64,000 bases of DNA from Actinoplanes xinjiangensis. Lineage in GTDB: Bacteria; Actinomycetota; Actinomycetes; Mycobacteriales; Micromonosporaceae. Below the pieces are notes generated by a model that saw only the letters and a program-made list of their open reading frames with translations, was not told the origin of the DNA and did no database searches. Below are positions 25,207-34,512 of the stretch, piece by piece. The stretch covers positions 202,026 through 266,025 of the forward strand of contig NZ_QGGR01000015.1 of the NCBI RefSeq assembly GCF_003148685.1. Reading direction: 5' to 3'. Numbering within the stretch: the stretch's first letter is position 1; each line of letters opens with the position of its first letter. The position numbers and the translations under genes are program-made.

Positions 25207-26604
25207 TCAGGGTTTCGGGGGTTGGGTCTTCGCGGTGAGCCACGCGTGGAAGAAGTCGGTCAGATCGCGGCCCGCAGCGGCGGAGGCCGCCTTGATGAAC
25301 TGGTCCGTGGTGACGTTGCCGTCGCGGTGTTCGGCGGTCCACGTCTTGACCAGTGTGAAGAAGGCGTCGTCGCCGAGGGTCTTGCGGAGCGCGTGGACGG
25401 TCATGCCGCCGCGCTGGTAGACGGCGTTGCCGAAGAGGCGCTGCGGTGTCGGGTCGCCGGGCGCCTCGGACCAGTTGAAGCCGGTGTAGCGCCGGTCGAA
25501 GATCTGCTGCGCGGTCTGCCCGCCGCTGTGTTCCGACCAGAGCCACTCGGCGTAGGTCGCGAAGCCCTCGTTGAGCCAGATGTCCTGCCAGCGGGCGAGG
25601 GCCACGCTGTCGCCGAACCACTGGTGGCCGAGTTCGTGTGCGACGACGCCGGTGTTCTCGCCGGTGAGGAAGAACGTGTTGCCGTAGACCGGCCGGGACT
25701 GGGTCTCCAGGGCGTAGCGGATCTGTGCCTCGTCGACGACGACCCCGCCGTTGGCGCCGAACGGGTACGGCCCGAACCGCGTCTCCAGGAAGTCGGTGAT
25801 CTCGCCGGTGCGCGCCAGCGACTTCGCGGCCGGGCCGTCCGCGGGCATCGACTCGGGGATGGCGATGACCATCGGGCGCCCGGCGTGGGTGCTCTCGGTG
25901 ATCCGGTACTGCCCGATCACGACGGTGGCGAGATAGCTGGCCATCGGTGACGACTCGGTCCACCGCCAGGTGGTCCTGCCGTTCGCGGTCTCCTTCGGCC
26001 CGGGAACGCCGTTGGCGATCACCTCGACCCCGTCCGGCACGGTCATCGCGAGCCGGAACGTCGCCTTGTCCGATGGATGGTCGTTGACCGGGAACCAGGT
26101 GCTCGCCGACTCCGGTTGGCCCAGCGCGACCGCACCCCGGCTGCCGTCGCGGAGCCAGCCGCTGGTGCCGAGCGTGTCGTTCTCGGTGGGCGCGGGCGTG
26201 CCGGCGTAGTCGACGACCACGGTGAACGCCTGACCGTCCGGAATCCCGTCGGCCGGGGTGATCACCAGCTCGGTGCCCTCGGCAGCCGACGCGGCGGCGG
26301 TGCCGTCCACGGCGACCCCGGCGACGGTGAGGCCGGCCAGGTCGAGGTTGAAGCGGGACAGGTCCTGGGTGGCGGTGGCGGTGATGGTCGCCGTGCCCTC
26401 CAGACGGCCGGCCGACGGGTCGTAGCGCAGCGACAGGTCGTAGCCGCCGACGTCGTAGCCACCGTTGCCGTACTTCGGAAAGTACGGATCACCGGCGCCG
26501 TCCGACCCGGGCCGGAAGCTCGGGCTGGGCTTCGGCTCGGGCCCGCCACCGGTGCATCCGGCGGCCGCCACCAGCAGAATCAGCCCGCTCACCCAAACCC
26601 TCAT
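25207..26604 (-). CDS. M1-family metallopeptidase lipoprotein
   Basis: 465 residues, ATG 26604, preceded by TACCCT 7 bases upstream (leaderless). The signal peptide ends in a lipobox (LLVAAAGC, Cys17), so it is anchored outside the membrane. The gluzincin motif HELGHQW gives His323, Glu324 and His327; the third ligand is Glu346 in LNEGFATY. The exopeptidase GAMEN motif appears in the variant ALETQSRP, as in many actinobacterial secreted M1 proteins. Only the N-terminal beta domain and the catalytic domain are present, without the long C-terminal helical domain of aminopeptidase N. Probable role: peptide trimming at the cell surface. Confidence 0.9.
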   Translation of the reverse strand: MRVWVSGLILLVAAAGCTGGGPEPKPSPSFRPGSDGAGDPYFPKYGNGGYDVGGYDLSLRYDPSAGRLEGTATITATATQDLSRFNLDLAGLTVAGVAVDGTAAASAAEGTELVITPADGIPDGQAFTVVVDYAGTPAPTENDTLGTSGWLRDGSRGAVALGQPESASTWFPVNDHPSDKATFRLAMTVPDGVEVIANGVPGPKETANGRTTWRWTESSPMASYLATVVIGQYRITESTHAGRPMVIAIPESMPADGPAAKSLARTGEITDFLETRFGPYPFGANGGVVVDEAQIRYALETQSRPVYGNTFFLTGENTGVVAHELGHQWFGDSVALARWQDIWLNEGFATYAEWLWSEHSGGQTAQQIFDRRYTGFNWSEAPGDPTPQRLFGNAVYQRGGMTVHALRKTLGDDAFFTLVKTWTAEHRDGNVTTDQFIKAASAAAGRDLTDFFHAWLTAKTQPPKP

Positions 26605-26623
26605 GTCGTTGAGGGTACGGCCA

Positions 26624-27715
26624 TCACTTGTCGACCAGTTTGGGGTGTCCTGCGAGGTATCGGCGATGGCTGCCCTTGGCGAGTGCCTGGATGAACCCGC
26701 GTCCCTCGGTCTTGAGCTGCTCACCGAGGTATCCGCCGCCGCTGCCGACACCTTCGCCGGGCAGGCTGACCGTGGTGATCCCGGCGGCGGTGAGGTCGCG
26801 GAGCGCGTAGGCGTACTCGAACGGGGTACGCCCGCCCAGGTAGACCAGGGAGTCGCCGAGCGCGTTGATCACCGAGCCGAGCTTCGCCGGGTCGCTCAGT
26901 CCCTGCGACAGTGCCTTGGCCAGGATCGCCTCGACCATCTGCCGATGGTGGCGCTGCCGGTCGTAGTCGCCGTTGGGCAGCCCGTACCGCTGCCGGGCGT
27001 AGTCGATGGCCTGCCAGCCGACCAGGCGCCGGGTGCCGGGCTGGTAGACGGCCTGCGGTCCGATGTAGTCGCCGCCGGAGAGGGTCCGCATCGAACCGTC
27101 CGGTTTGCGGTGCCGCGACTTCACCGTCTGGTCGATCCGCATGTCGATGCCGCCGAGCTGGTCGACCAGCTTGTCGAGGCCGCGGAAATTGAGGATCGCG
27201 CCACCGTGGAACGTCTTGATCCCGGTATACGCGCTGAGAGTTTTCGTGAGCAGTTCGTAACCCTGCTCGACGCTTTTCTTGTCCGATCCCGGAATCCGGG
27301 AACCGCGGCTCATCGCCTCGGTGATCTTGTGTTTCCCGCCGCGGAATCCAGACTTCCGATATGCCGGAATATCCACCCGCAGGTCCCGGGGCAGCGAATA
27401 CAGATAGGCGGACCGCAGGTCCGCCTCCACGTGCATCAGCATGATCGTGTCGGCGTGCGGCTCCCAGTCGGGGATGCTCACCCGGGTGTCGACGCCGACC
27501 AGCACCAGGTCGAGCGGCCCCTTGATGTCGGCGCCGGGTGACGGCGGCGGCGCGCTCGGTGTGATGCTCGCGAGCGGGACGGCGCTGCTCGACACGGCCG
27601 GCGCGGCGGCGGGCCCGGACGAGCGCCGGCTCACCGCGATGGCTACGCCGACTCCGGCGATCAGGGCCAATGCGACGCCGGCCACGATCGACCAGGTGAT
27701 CTTGCTGTTCCGCAT
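26624..27715 (-). CDS. LytR-CpsA-Psr (LCP) family protein
   Basis: 363 residues starting MRNSKITWSIVAG at 27715, 7 bases after TACTGT on the minus strand (leaderless). One N-terminal membrane segment (about 5-28), a Pro/Ser linker, then the LCP domain: LVLVGVDTR, DTIMLMHVE, YLYSLPRDLRVDIP (the conserved Arg-Asp that binds polyprenyl phosphate) and DYARQRYGLPNGDYDRQRHHRQ. LCP proteins transfer glycopolymers from lipid carriers to the wall. The gap to the downstream M1 lipoprotein gene is only 19 bases. Confidence 0.93.
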   Translation of the reverse strand: MRNSKITWSIVAGVALALIAGVGVAIAVSRRSSGPAAAPAVSSSAVPLASITPSAPPPSPGADIKGPLDLVLVGVDTRVSIPDWEPHADTIMLMHVEADLRSAYLYSLPRDLRVDIPAYRKSGFRGGKHKITEAMSRGSRIPGSDKKSVEQGYELLTKTLSAYTGIKTFHGGAILNFRGLDKLVDQLGGIDMRIDQTVKSRHRKPDGSMRTLSGGDYIGPQAVYQPGTRRLVGWQAIDYARQRYGLPNGDYDRQRHHRQMVEAILAKALSQGLSDPAKLGSVINALGDSLVYLGGRTPFEYAYALRDLTAAGITTVSLPGEGVGSGGGYLGEQLKTEGRGFIQALAKGSHRRYLAGHPKLVDK

Positions 27716-27845
27716 AGCGGGAACAGTAAATGACATCGCGGTAACGCTCAATGCCGTGGGCTATTGCGAAATTCAAGATCACCGGTACGCTGGCGCGGCG
27801 ATTCGCCGGACCGCGGCGGATCGCCCACGGGGAGGCAGTCCGAGA

Positions 27846-29675
27846 ATGAATTCCATCCGACGGCGGGTCATCGTAGGTTTCGCCGCCGCCACCACGCTGT
27901 CCGCCGGAGTGGTCCTGGCACCGGTCGCGGGTGCGTCGGTGACCGGCTCCGGCCAGGCACTTCCGGTCCGTCTGCTGGTCGGCCTGCGCTCCGGCGTGGC
28001 GGCCGACGTCACGCTGCCCAGCCTTCAGCGGCTCGGTCTGCCGACGGCCGACGGCGACAGCACCGCCCGCCGACTGCTCAGCGAGATCCGGGCCAAGGCG
28101 ATCGAGGTGCCGGGCGCCCGCGCCGCGGCGGTGACCGCCGCTCTCAAGGCCGACCCGAACGTCGCGTACGTCGAGGTCGACCCGCAGGTCCAGAAGGCCG
28201 AAGTCACTCCGAATGACCCCTGGATCGCGCAGAACCGTCAGCCCGAGCTGGCGCAGATGAACGTGCCGGCCGCGTGGGACACCACCACCGGGTCGACGGT
28301 GACGGTCGCGGTCGTGGACACCGGCGTGAACGCGGTCGGTGACCTGGCCGGCAAGGTCCTGTCCGGATACGACTTCCACAACAACGACGGCTACCCGTCC
28401 GACGACGAGGGCCACGGCACGATGGTCTCCTCGCTGATCGCGGCGACGCCGAACAACGGCAAGGGGATGGCGGGCGTCTGTGCCCAGTGCCGGATCCTGC
28501 CGGTGAAGGCGCTCAACGGGGCCGGCCAGGGCTACCACTCGAGCATCGCCAAGGGCGTCATCTACGCCGCCCAGAAGGGCGCGAAGATCATCAACCTGTC
28601 GCTGGGCGGTACCGCCACCTCGGCGGTGCTCCAGGACGCGGTGGCCTACGCGAACGGCAAGGGCGCCCTGGTGGTCGCGGCGGCCGGCAACGAGAACACC
28701 AGCCGCAAGAGCTACCCGGCGGCGTACGCGGACGTGCTCGCCGTGGGTGCCACCAACACCCGCACCGGCGGCCGGGCCCGCGCGGGCTTCTCCAACTTCG
28801 GCAGCTGGGTGGACGTCGCGGCCCCGGGCATCACGGCGGCCATGCAGTACAACGGCACCTACTGCTACGACAGCCGTTCGTCGTGCTGGGTCAAGCAGTA
28901 CGACCCGCGGACCGGCGAGCTGGTCTACGACGACTACGGGGTGCAGGGCACGTCCTTCTCGGCGCCGCTGGTCTCCGGCGTGGCCGCGCTCGTCGCGTCG
29001 GCTCACCCGAACTACGCCGGTGGTGGCCTGCGGTATGCGATCACCAACTCGGGGCGCCGGGACAACACCTGGACGCAGTTCGGCACGGTCGACGCGGTCC
29101 GCGCGATCAACACCGGCGGTGACACCAGGGCGCCGTCCGCCACCGGCTTCGCCCCGGCGGCGAACAGCAAGGTCCGCGGCAACGTGGCGATCAACCTGTA
29201 CGGCCTGACCGACGACTGGTCCGGCGTCCGGAACGTGAACCTCTACGTCGACGGCAAGTGGCACAACTGGGACTACGTCGCCCCGTTCGCCCCGGTGCTG
29301 AAGACGGGCACCCGGAACGGCGCCGTCAAGGTGCAGCTGCTGGTCTACGACAAGGCCGGCAACCACCTCTGGCTGCCGGCGCGCTGGTACACCGCCGACA
29401 ACCTCGCGCCCTCGGTCTCGATCACCAAGGCCCCGGCCAACAAGGCCAAGGTCAAGGGCACGGTCAAGGTGTACGCGAAGGCCGCCGACAAATCCGGGAT
29501 CAGCAAGGTCGAGCTGATCGTGAACGGGAAGGTCGTGGCGACCGACCGGACGGCGGGCTACCTGCTCAGCTTCAAGGTGGCGAGCCAGAAGAAGACGATG
29601 AAGGTCCGGATCCGGGCGTACGACAAGGCGGGCAACGTGAGGTACACGACGATCCGCACGTACTACCGAGCCTGA
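27846..29675 (+). CDS. Secreted subtilisin-like serine peptidase (S8) with two Ig-like domains
   Basis: 609 residues, ATG 27846 with GGGGAGG upstream. Signal peptide residues 1-30, an inhibitor-type propeptide to about 120, then the catalytic domain with Asp158 (VAVVDTG), His190 (EGHGTMV), Asn282 (AAGNEN) and Ser370 (GTSFSAP). An insertion with two Cys lies before the serine (about 335-365). After about residue 412 come two repeated beta-sandwich domains, each with a D-x-AGN strand (VYDKAGN, AYDKAGN). A promoter TTGCGA-16 bases-TACGCT is visible at about 27766-27793. It probably degrades extracellular protein; whether it acts alone is unknown. Confidence 0.93.
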   Translation: MNSIRRRVIVGFAAATTLSAGVVLAPVAGASVTGSGQALPVRLLVGLRSGVAADVTLPSLQRLGLPTADGDSTARRLLSEIRAKAIEVPGARAAAVTAALKADPNVAYVEVDPQVQKAEVTPNDPWIAQNRQPELAQMNVPAAWDTTTGSTVTVAVVDTGVNAVGDLAGKVLSGYDFHNNDGYPSDDEGHGTMVSSLIAATPNNGKGMAGVCAQCRILPVKALNGAGQGYHSSIAKGVIYAAQKGAKIINLSLGGTATSAVLQDAVAYANGKGALVVAAAGNENTSRKSYPAAYADVLAVGATNTRTGGRARAGFSNFGSWVDVAAPGITAAMQYNGTYCYDSRSSCWVKQYDPRTGELVYDDYGVQGTSFSAPLVSGVAALVASAHPNYAGGGLRYAITNSGRRDNTWTQFGTVDAVRAINTGGDTRAPSATGFAPAANSKVRGNVAINLYGLTDDWSGVRNVNLYVDGKWHNWDYVAPFAPVLKTGTRNGAVKVQLLVYDKAGNHLWLPARWYTADNLAPSVSITKAPANKAKVKGTVKVYAKAADKSGISKVELIVNGKVVATDRTAGYLLSFKVASQKKTMKVRIRAYDKAGNVRYTTIRTYYRA

Positions 29676-29700
29676 CCGGGTCGGGGTGCTCACCCGTCGG

Positions 29701-29706
29701 TAAACT
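29701..29706 (+). promoter_or_regulatory. -10 hexamer of guaA (leaderless)
   Basis: TAAACT is 6 bases before GTG 29713, leaving no room for a 5' untranslated region or ribosome site. Confidence 0.65.
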
Positions 29707-29712
29707 CGCCGG

Positions 29713-31260
29713 GTGAGCACCCCGCGTCCCGTTCTCGTCGTCGACTTCGGCGCCCAGTACGCTCAGTTGATCGCCCGCCGGGTCCGCGAGGCCCGTGTCT
29801 ACTCCGAGATCGTCCCGCACTCGATGCCGGTGGCCGAGATGCTGGCGAAGAATCCCGCCGCGATCATCCTCTCCGGTGGCCCGTCCAGCGTCTATGAGCC
29901 GGGGGCACCCACCCTCGACGCCGGCCTGTTCGACAGCGACGTGCCGGTCTTCGGCATCTGCTACGGCTTCCAGGCGATGGCCCAGGCGCTCGGCGGCACC
30001 GTCGCGCACACCGGCGCCCGGGAGTATGGGCGGACCGTTCTGGAGAGCCGCGGCGGCACCCTGCTCCGCGACCTCCCCGCCGATCTGCCGGTGTGGATGA
30101 GCCACGGGGACAGCGTCGCGGTGGCCCCCGACGGCTTCTCGGTCACCGCCTCCACCCCCGGCGCCCCGGTCGCCGCTTTCGAGGACCTCACCTCCCGGCG
30201 TGCCGGTGTGCAGTTCCACCCCGAGGTGGCGCACACCGACCAGGGCCAGGAGATGCTCAAGCGCTTCCTGTACGACATCGCCGGCATCGAGCCCACCTGG
30301 ACACCGGACAACATCATCGACGACCAGGTCGAGTTGATCCGCCGGCAGGTCGGCGACAAGCAGGTGCTCTGCGCGCTCTCCGGTGGTGTCGACTCGGCGG
30401 TCGCCGCGGCCCTGGTCCACAAGGCCATCGGTGACCAGCTCACCTGCGTCTTCGTCGACCACGGCCTGCTCCGTGCGGGCGAGGCGGCCCAGGTGGAGAA
30501 GGACTATGTCGCGTCCACCGGCGTCCGGCTGATCGTCGTCGACGCGGAGGAGCAGTTCCTCGGCTTTTTGAAGGACGTGACCGACCCGGAGCAGAAGCGC
30601 AAGATCATCGGCCGGGAGTTCATCCGGACGTTCGAGGCGGAAGCCCGCAAGCTGGACGCCGAGCGGCACATCGAGTTCCTGGTCCAGGGCACCCTCTACC
30701 CGGATGTGGTGGAGTCCGGCGGTGGCACCGGTACGGCGAACATCAAGTCGCACCACAATGTCGGCGGCCTGCCCGACGACCTCCAGTTCGCCCTGATCGA
30801 GCCGCTGCGCACCCTGTTCAAGGACGAGGTCCGCGCGATCGGCAAGGAGCTGGGCCTGCCCGACGAGATCGTGCAGCGGCACCCGTTCCCCGGCCCCGGC
30901 CTGGCGATCCGGATCATCGGCGCGGTCGACCGGGAGCGTCTCGACGTTCTGCGCGCGGCCGACCTGATCGCCCGCGAGGAGCTGGCCGCCTCCGGCCTGG
31001 ACCGCGAGGTCTGGCAGTTCCCGGTGGTGCTGCTCGCCGACGTGCGCAGCGTGGGTGTCCAGGGTGACGGCCGGACCTACGGGCACCCGGTGGTGCTGCG
31101 GCCGGTCTCCTCCGAGGACGCCATGACCGCGGACTGGTCGCGGCTGCCGTACGACCTGATCGCCAAGATCTCGAACCGGATCACCAACGAGGTCCGCGAG
31201 ATCAACAGAGTCGTGCTGGACGTCACGAGCAAGCCGCCGGGCACCATCGAGTGGGAGTGA
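29713..31260 (+). CDS. guaA: GMP synthase (glutamine-hydrolysing)
   Basis: 515 residues with GTG start 29713. It amidates XMP to GMP, following guaB in the pathway. The class I glutamine amidotransferase domain occupies about residues 1-195 (Cys in VFGICYGFQAM, His and Glu in GVQFHPEV). The ATP pyrophosphatase domain has the P-loop ALSGGVDSAVAAAL at about 220. The C-terminal dimerisation domain ends PPGTIEWE, the invariant end of the family. Normal length. Confidence 0.97.
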   Translation: MSTPRPVLVVDFGAQYAQLIARRVREARVYSEIVPHSMPVAEMLAKNPAAIILSGGPSSVYEPGAPTLDAGLFDSDVPVFGICYGFQAMAQALGGTVAHTGAREYGRTVLESRGGTLLRDLPADLPVWMSHGDSVAVAPDGFSVTASTPGAPVAAFEDLTSRRAGVQFHPEVAHTDQGQEMLKRFLYDIAGIEPTWTPDNIIDDQVELIRRQVGDKQVLCALSGGVDSAVAAALVHKAIGDQLTCVFVDHGLLRAGEAAQVEKDYVASTGVRLIVVDAEEQFLGFLKDVTDPEQKRKIIGREFIRTFEAEARKLDAERHIEFLVQGTLYPDVVESGGGTGTANIKSHHNVGGLPDDLQFALIEPLRTLFKDEVRAIGKELGLPDEIVQRHPFPGPGLAIRIIGAVDRERLDVLRAADLIAREELAASGLDREVWQFPVVLLADVRSVGVQGDGRTYGHPVVLRPVSSEDAMTADWSRLPYDLIAKISNRITNEVREINRVVLDVTSKPPGTIEWE

Positions 31261-31283
31261 CGTTCGGTAGTGGATCAATCGCC

Positions 31284-31305
31284 CAGGGCGGCGTAACCCG
31301 CCCTG
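31284..31305 (+). terminator. Hairpin after guaA
   Basis: Stem CAGGGCGG/CCGCCCTG with loop CGTAAC, flanked by an outer AATCG/CGATT pair. Located 24 bases after the guaA stop. Confidence 0.6.
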
Positions 31306-31354
31306 AGCTGCGATTACTCACCGCTATCCCACTGTCAGGAATTTGACAGAAGTT

Positions 31355-31384
31355 CTTGAGAGGTAACAAATCGCGGGCAGAATT
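31355..31384 (+). promoter_or_regulatory. Promoter of the first NUDIX gene
   Basis: TTGAGA at 31355, about 16-17 bases, then CAGAAT ending 7 bases before GTG 31392. This placement marks the GTG as a leaderless start and argues against the ATG at 31356. Confidence 0.5.
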
Positions 31385-31391
31385 GCGGCCC

Positions 31392-32339
31392 GTGACCCCC
31401 GCACTGGAACCGCTCCGCAGGATCGCCGCCTACGCCGTCGCCCGTGACGACGAGGGCCGCGTTCTCCTGGTCCGGGCATCGTCCCGATCCGGTACCCCCG
31501 GAGTCTGGTCGCTGCCCGGCGGCGCCGTCGACCACGGCGAAGATCCCAACCACACCGTCGTCCGCGAGACCGCGGCGGAGACCGGCCTCTCCGTCGCCGT
31601 CTCGGGGCTGCACGACGTGCTCGCCGACATGCGCTCCATGCCGCACCGCGGCGTCACCATCCATACCGACCGGCTGATCTACTCGGTGTCGATACGCGGC
31701 GGCAACCTGATCGACCGGGTCGGCCACCCCACCGACCTGGCCCGCTGGTACACCCTGGCGGAGGCGGAGAAACTCAAGCTCCGGCCGTTCACCGCGGCCG
31801 CGCTCGGGCTCTCCGCCAACGCCGGTGACCTGCGGCCCGAGGAGGCGCCGGTCTTCCCGTCCTTCTACGCCTACCAGGGACCGGACGGCCTGCACCGGGC
31901 ACAGCGCTTCGCGGCCTACGCGATCGCCACCGACCCGTTCCAGAATCTGCTGCTCACCCGGATCTCCGCCGGCTATCCGGGGGCCGGCTGCTGGCACCTG
32001 CCCGGCGGCGGCACCGACTACGGCGAACAGCCCGGCGCGGCACTGATCCGCGAACTCGTCGAGGAGACCGGCCAGGAGGGCCGCCTCGTCGAGCTGCTCG
32101 GGGTGGCCAGCCACCGCGACGCCGCCTCGCTGGGCCCCGAGGGCTACCCCATCGACTGGCACGGGGTCCGGGCCTTCTACCGGGTCGTCGTCGACAAGCC
32201 GACCGAGGTCACCATTCACGACGTGGGCGGTTCCACCTCCGAGGCCCGATGGATGCCGCTCACCGAGGTCGCGGCGCTCGGCCCCGACCAGCTCACCGAG
32301 GTGACCGCCGATGCGCTACGGGCGGCGCGGCTAATCTAG
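31392..32339 (+). CDS. Tandem-NUDIX hydrolase 1
   Basis: 315 residues made of two NUDIX domains. The first box (about residues 43-66) reads GGAVDHGEDPNHTVVRETAAETGL, split here as GGAVDHGE plus RETAAETGL: one of the two metal-binding Glu of the REUXEE core is Ala. The second box, near 205-228, is intact (GGGTDYGE, RELVEETGQ). NUDIX enzymes cleave nucleoside diphosphates linked to other groups. The second domain is therefore the likelier active site. Its stop codon is part of the -10 hexamer of the next gene, a paralogue. Confidence 0.85.
   Translation: MTPALEPLRRIAAYAVARDDEGRVLLVRASSRSGTPGVWSLPGGAVDHGEDPNHTVVRETAAETGLSVAVSGLHDVLADMRSMPHRGVTIHTDRLIYSVSIRGGNLIDRVGHPTDLARWYTLAEAEKLKLRPFTAAALGLSANAGDLRPEEAPVFPSFYAYQGPDGLHRAQRFAAYAIATDPFQNLLLTRISAGYPGAGCWHLPGGGTDYGEQPGAALIRELVEETGQEGRLVELLGVASHRDAASLGPEGYPIDWHGVRAFYRVVVDKPTEVTIHDVGGSTSEARWMPLTEVAALGPDQLTEVTADALRAARLI
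32332..32337 (+). promoter_or_regulatory. -10 hexamer overlapping the stop of NUDIX gene 1
   Basis: TAATCT lies 7 bases before GTG 32345. Its last base is the first base of the TAG stop of the upstream gene, so gene 2 has its own leaderless promoter inside gene 1. Confidence 0.6.
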
Positions 32340-32344
32340 AGCGG

Positions 32345-33241
32345 GTGAAGATCAAAAGACGGGCGGCGGCGTACGGTGTGTGCCGCTCCGCCGACGGCAG
32401 TGTGCTGCTCACCCGCGGATCGGACGCCAGCGCGTTCCCCGGCGTGTGGTCCCTGCCCGGCGGTGGCATCGACCACGGCGAGCACCCGGATGACACCGTC
32501 GTCCGGGAGTTCGCCGAGGAGACCGGCCTCGCCGTCCGGATCACCGGCGTGCGGACCGTCCTCGCCGACCTGGCCCGCCTGCCGGACGGCACCGTCGAGC
32601 ACACCGACCGCATCGTCTACGACGTGGCGGTGACCGGCGGCGAGCTGACCCCGGAGGCGGACGGCACCACCGACCTCGTCGCCTGGGTCGCTCCGGCCGA
32701 CGTGGCGGCCCGGCCCCTGCTGCCGTTCACGGCGGGGGTCCTCGGCGTCACCTTCCCGCCGGCCGACCTCGGCGAGCTGCCGGCCGGTCTCACGCCCGAG
32801 CGGACCGGCCCGGTGCAGCGCTTCGGAGCGTACGCCCTGGCCACCGACCCGGCCGGGCGAATCCTGCTGACCCGGATCGCGGACGGTTACCCCGGTGGCG
32901 GCCGCTGGCATCTGCCCGGCGGTGGCACCGACTTCGGCGAGACACCGGAGGGCGCCCTCGCCCGCGAACTCCATGAGGAGACGTCCCAACGGGGACGGAT
33001 CACCGGCCTGGTCGGCGTCTCGCACCGCTACGATCCGGCCGCGGTCGGACCCGAGGGAGTGCCGCTCGAATGGCACGTGATCCGCGTGGTCTACCAGGTC
33101 ACGGTGCCGGAACCGACCGTCGCGGCGGTCACCGAGGCGGCCGGCGGATCGACCGCCGAAGCCGCCTGGTGCACGCTTGAGCAGGCCCGCAACCTGCCCC
33201 TCACCGAGCTGACCCGGGATGCACTGGGCCGGACGGGCTAA
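32345..33241 (+). CDS. Tandem-NUDIX hydrolase 2
   Basis: 298 residues, GTG 32345, paralogous to the preceding protein. The first box is intact (GGGIDHGE, REFAEETGL); the second has GGGTDFGE and RELHEETSQ, where the conserved Gly after the Glu pair is Ser. The active-domain pattern is thus roughly the reverse of the neighbour. Both share the WHLPGGGTD strand-loop and a WxAP or WYTL segment between domains. The substrate is unknown; sanitation of damaged nucleotides is one option for the family. Confidence 0.85.
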   Translation: MKIKRRAAAYGVCRSADGSVLLTRGSDASAFPGVWSLPGGGIDHGEHPDDTVVREFAEETGLAVRITGVRTVLADLARLPDGTVEHTDRIVYDVAVTGGELTPEADGTTDLVAWVAPADVAARPLLPFTAGVLGVTFPPADLGELPAGLTPERTGPVQRFGAYALATDPAGRILLTRIADGYPGGGRWHLPGGGTDFGETPEGALARELHEETSQRGRITGLVGVSHRYDPAAVGPEGVPLEWHVIRVVYQVTVPEPTVAAVTEAAGGSTAEAAWCTLEQARNLPLTELTRDALGRTG

Positions 33242-33431
33242 AATCGAAACTCGGAAGGTTGAGGACGTGTCCATCGGTCCGCTCGGGGAATGAAACAGTC
33301 AGCTCTCGTGGTTGAACCCCCTGGATCGTTCACCTCTCGCCAAGGCCCTCCGGCTGTGCGATGGTGTAACCCGCAATTTCGCCGAGCTCGCAAGGCCCCG
33401 GCGGAACACCCGAACTCCATGGAGGAAGCAC

Positions 33432-34397
33432 GTGCCGAGTACCCCTTGGCGCCGGCGTCGACCGACGGATAGTCCCCGTCCCGCCGGGCGTCGTTGGGCA
33501 GGCCGGCTGCGCCGGGGCGGAAGTCTCGCCCGGCAGGCCCTGTTGGTTCGGGTGGGCCGCCGCTCCGCCGAGACCGGGCGGGCCGCGACCGCGACCCGGG
33601 CCGAGGTGCTGCACATCGGATCGGACTCGGCGCGGACTCTCACGATTCCCGCACCGGGGGTTCCTGTGGATGTTTCCGTCGACGGGTCGGATCCGGCGCC
33701 GGTTTCCATTCCGCTGCTCCCCGGTGAGCGCACCATGTCGCGCCGTGCGAGTTTCGCGCTCGTCAACGCCTGCACCCTGGCCAGCCTGGGCCTCGGCCTG
33801 CTGGCGATCTTCCTGGCCATGGACGGTCAGGTCCGGATCGCCGCGGCCTGCCTGGTCGCCTGCGTCATCTTCGACGGCCTGGACGGCGCGCTCGCCCGCA
33901 AGCTCGGTGTGGCCAGCCCGTTCGGCGCGCAGATGGACTCACTCGCCGACATGTGCTCGTTCGGTCTCGCCGCCCCCGTGGTGGTCTACGCCTCGCTCGC
34001 CGACCAGGTGCCGCAGGCCGCCGCCGCGATCGCGACCGCCCTGGTCGCCGGTTGTGCCGCGATCCGCCTGGCCCGGTTCAACGTCTCTCCGAAGGACGGC
34101 CGGTTCTTCTGCGGCGTCCCCACCACGATGGTCGCCGCGGTCCTCGCGCTCACCGTGCTGATCGGCCTGCCGCTGCCCGGCATGGTTCAGCTCGCCGGGG
34201 TCACCCTGCTGGCGTTCGCGATGGTTTCCAGCTTCCCGTATGCGAAGCTCGCCCGCCTGCTGAAGCTGCCGCCGTGGCTGTGGCTCCTGCCGATCGTCGG
34301 TGCCCTGCTCGAGCCCGGCATGACGTTCGTCCTGATCGTCGCGACCTACCTGGTCAGCGGCCCGCTCCTGTGGATGCGCACCCGCCGCACCGCCTGA
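33432..34397 (+). CDS. pssA: CDP-diacylglycerol-serine O-phosphatidyltransferase
   Basis: 321 residues from GTG 33432, chosen because GGAGGA lies 6 bases upstream; the longer reading from 33312 has no ribosome site. After an Arg-rich N-terminal stretch of about 95 residues come six or more membrane segments. The CDP-alcohol phosphatidyltransferase motif is FDGLDGALARKLG followed by GAQMDSLAD, giving the D-x2-DG-x2-AR-x8-G-x3-D-x3-D pattern. The enzyme makes phosphatidylserine, which Psd, coded convergently next door, decarboxylates. The long polar N-terminus is unusual for PssA. Confidence 0.9.
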   Translation: MPSTPWRRRRPTDSPRPAGRRWAGRLRRGGSLARQALLVRVGRRSAETGRAATATRAEVLHIGSDSARTLTIPAPGVPVDVSVDGSDPAPVSIPLLPGERTMSRRASFALVNACTLASLGLGLLAIFLAMDGQVRIAAACLVACVIFDGLDGALARKLGVASPFGAQMDSLADMCSFGLAAPVVVYASLADQVPQAAAAIATALVAGCAAIRLARFNVSPKDGRFFCGVPTTMVAAVLALTVLIGLPLPGMVQLAGVTLLAFAMVSSFPYAKLARLLKLPPWLWLLPIVGALLEPGMTFVLIVATYLVSGPLLWMRTRRTA

Positions 34398-34411
34398 CGA
34401 CCGACATCGAG

Positions 34412-34442
34412 AAGGCCGCCTCCCACCGGGAGGCGGCCTTTT
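34412..34442 (+). terminator. Rho-independent terminator of pssA
   Basis: Perfect 13-bp stem AAGGCCGCCTCCC/GGGAGGCGGCCTT with an ACC loop, running into TTTT, 14 bases after the pssA stop. Confidence 0.9.
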
Positions 34443-34460
34443 CGTATCGGGACTGTTCGC

Positions 34461-34497
34461 GGTGAGGCGGCCGCGGGATGGCCGCGGTCGCCTCACC
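34461..34497 (-). terminator. Hairpin after psd
   Basis: 16-position stem GGTGAGGCGGCCGCGG/CCGCGGTCGCCTCACC with one wobble and a 5-base loop, 15 bases beyond the psd stop on the minus strand. No T-tract. Confidence 0.65.
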
Positions 34498-34512
34498 GGT
34501 CATACCGGATGG

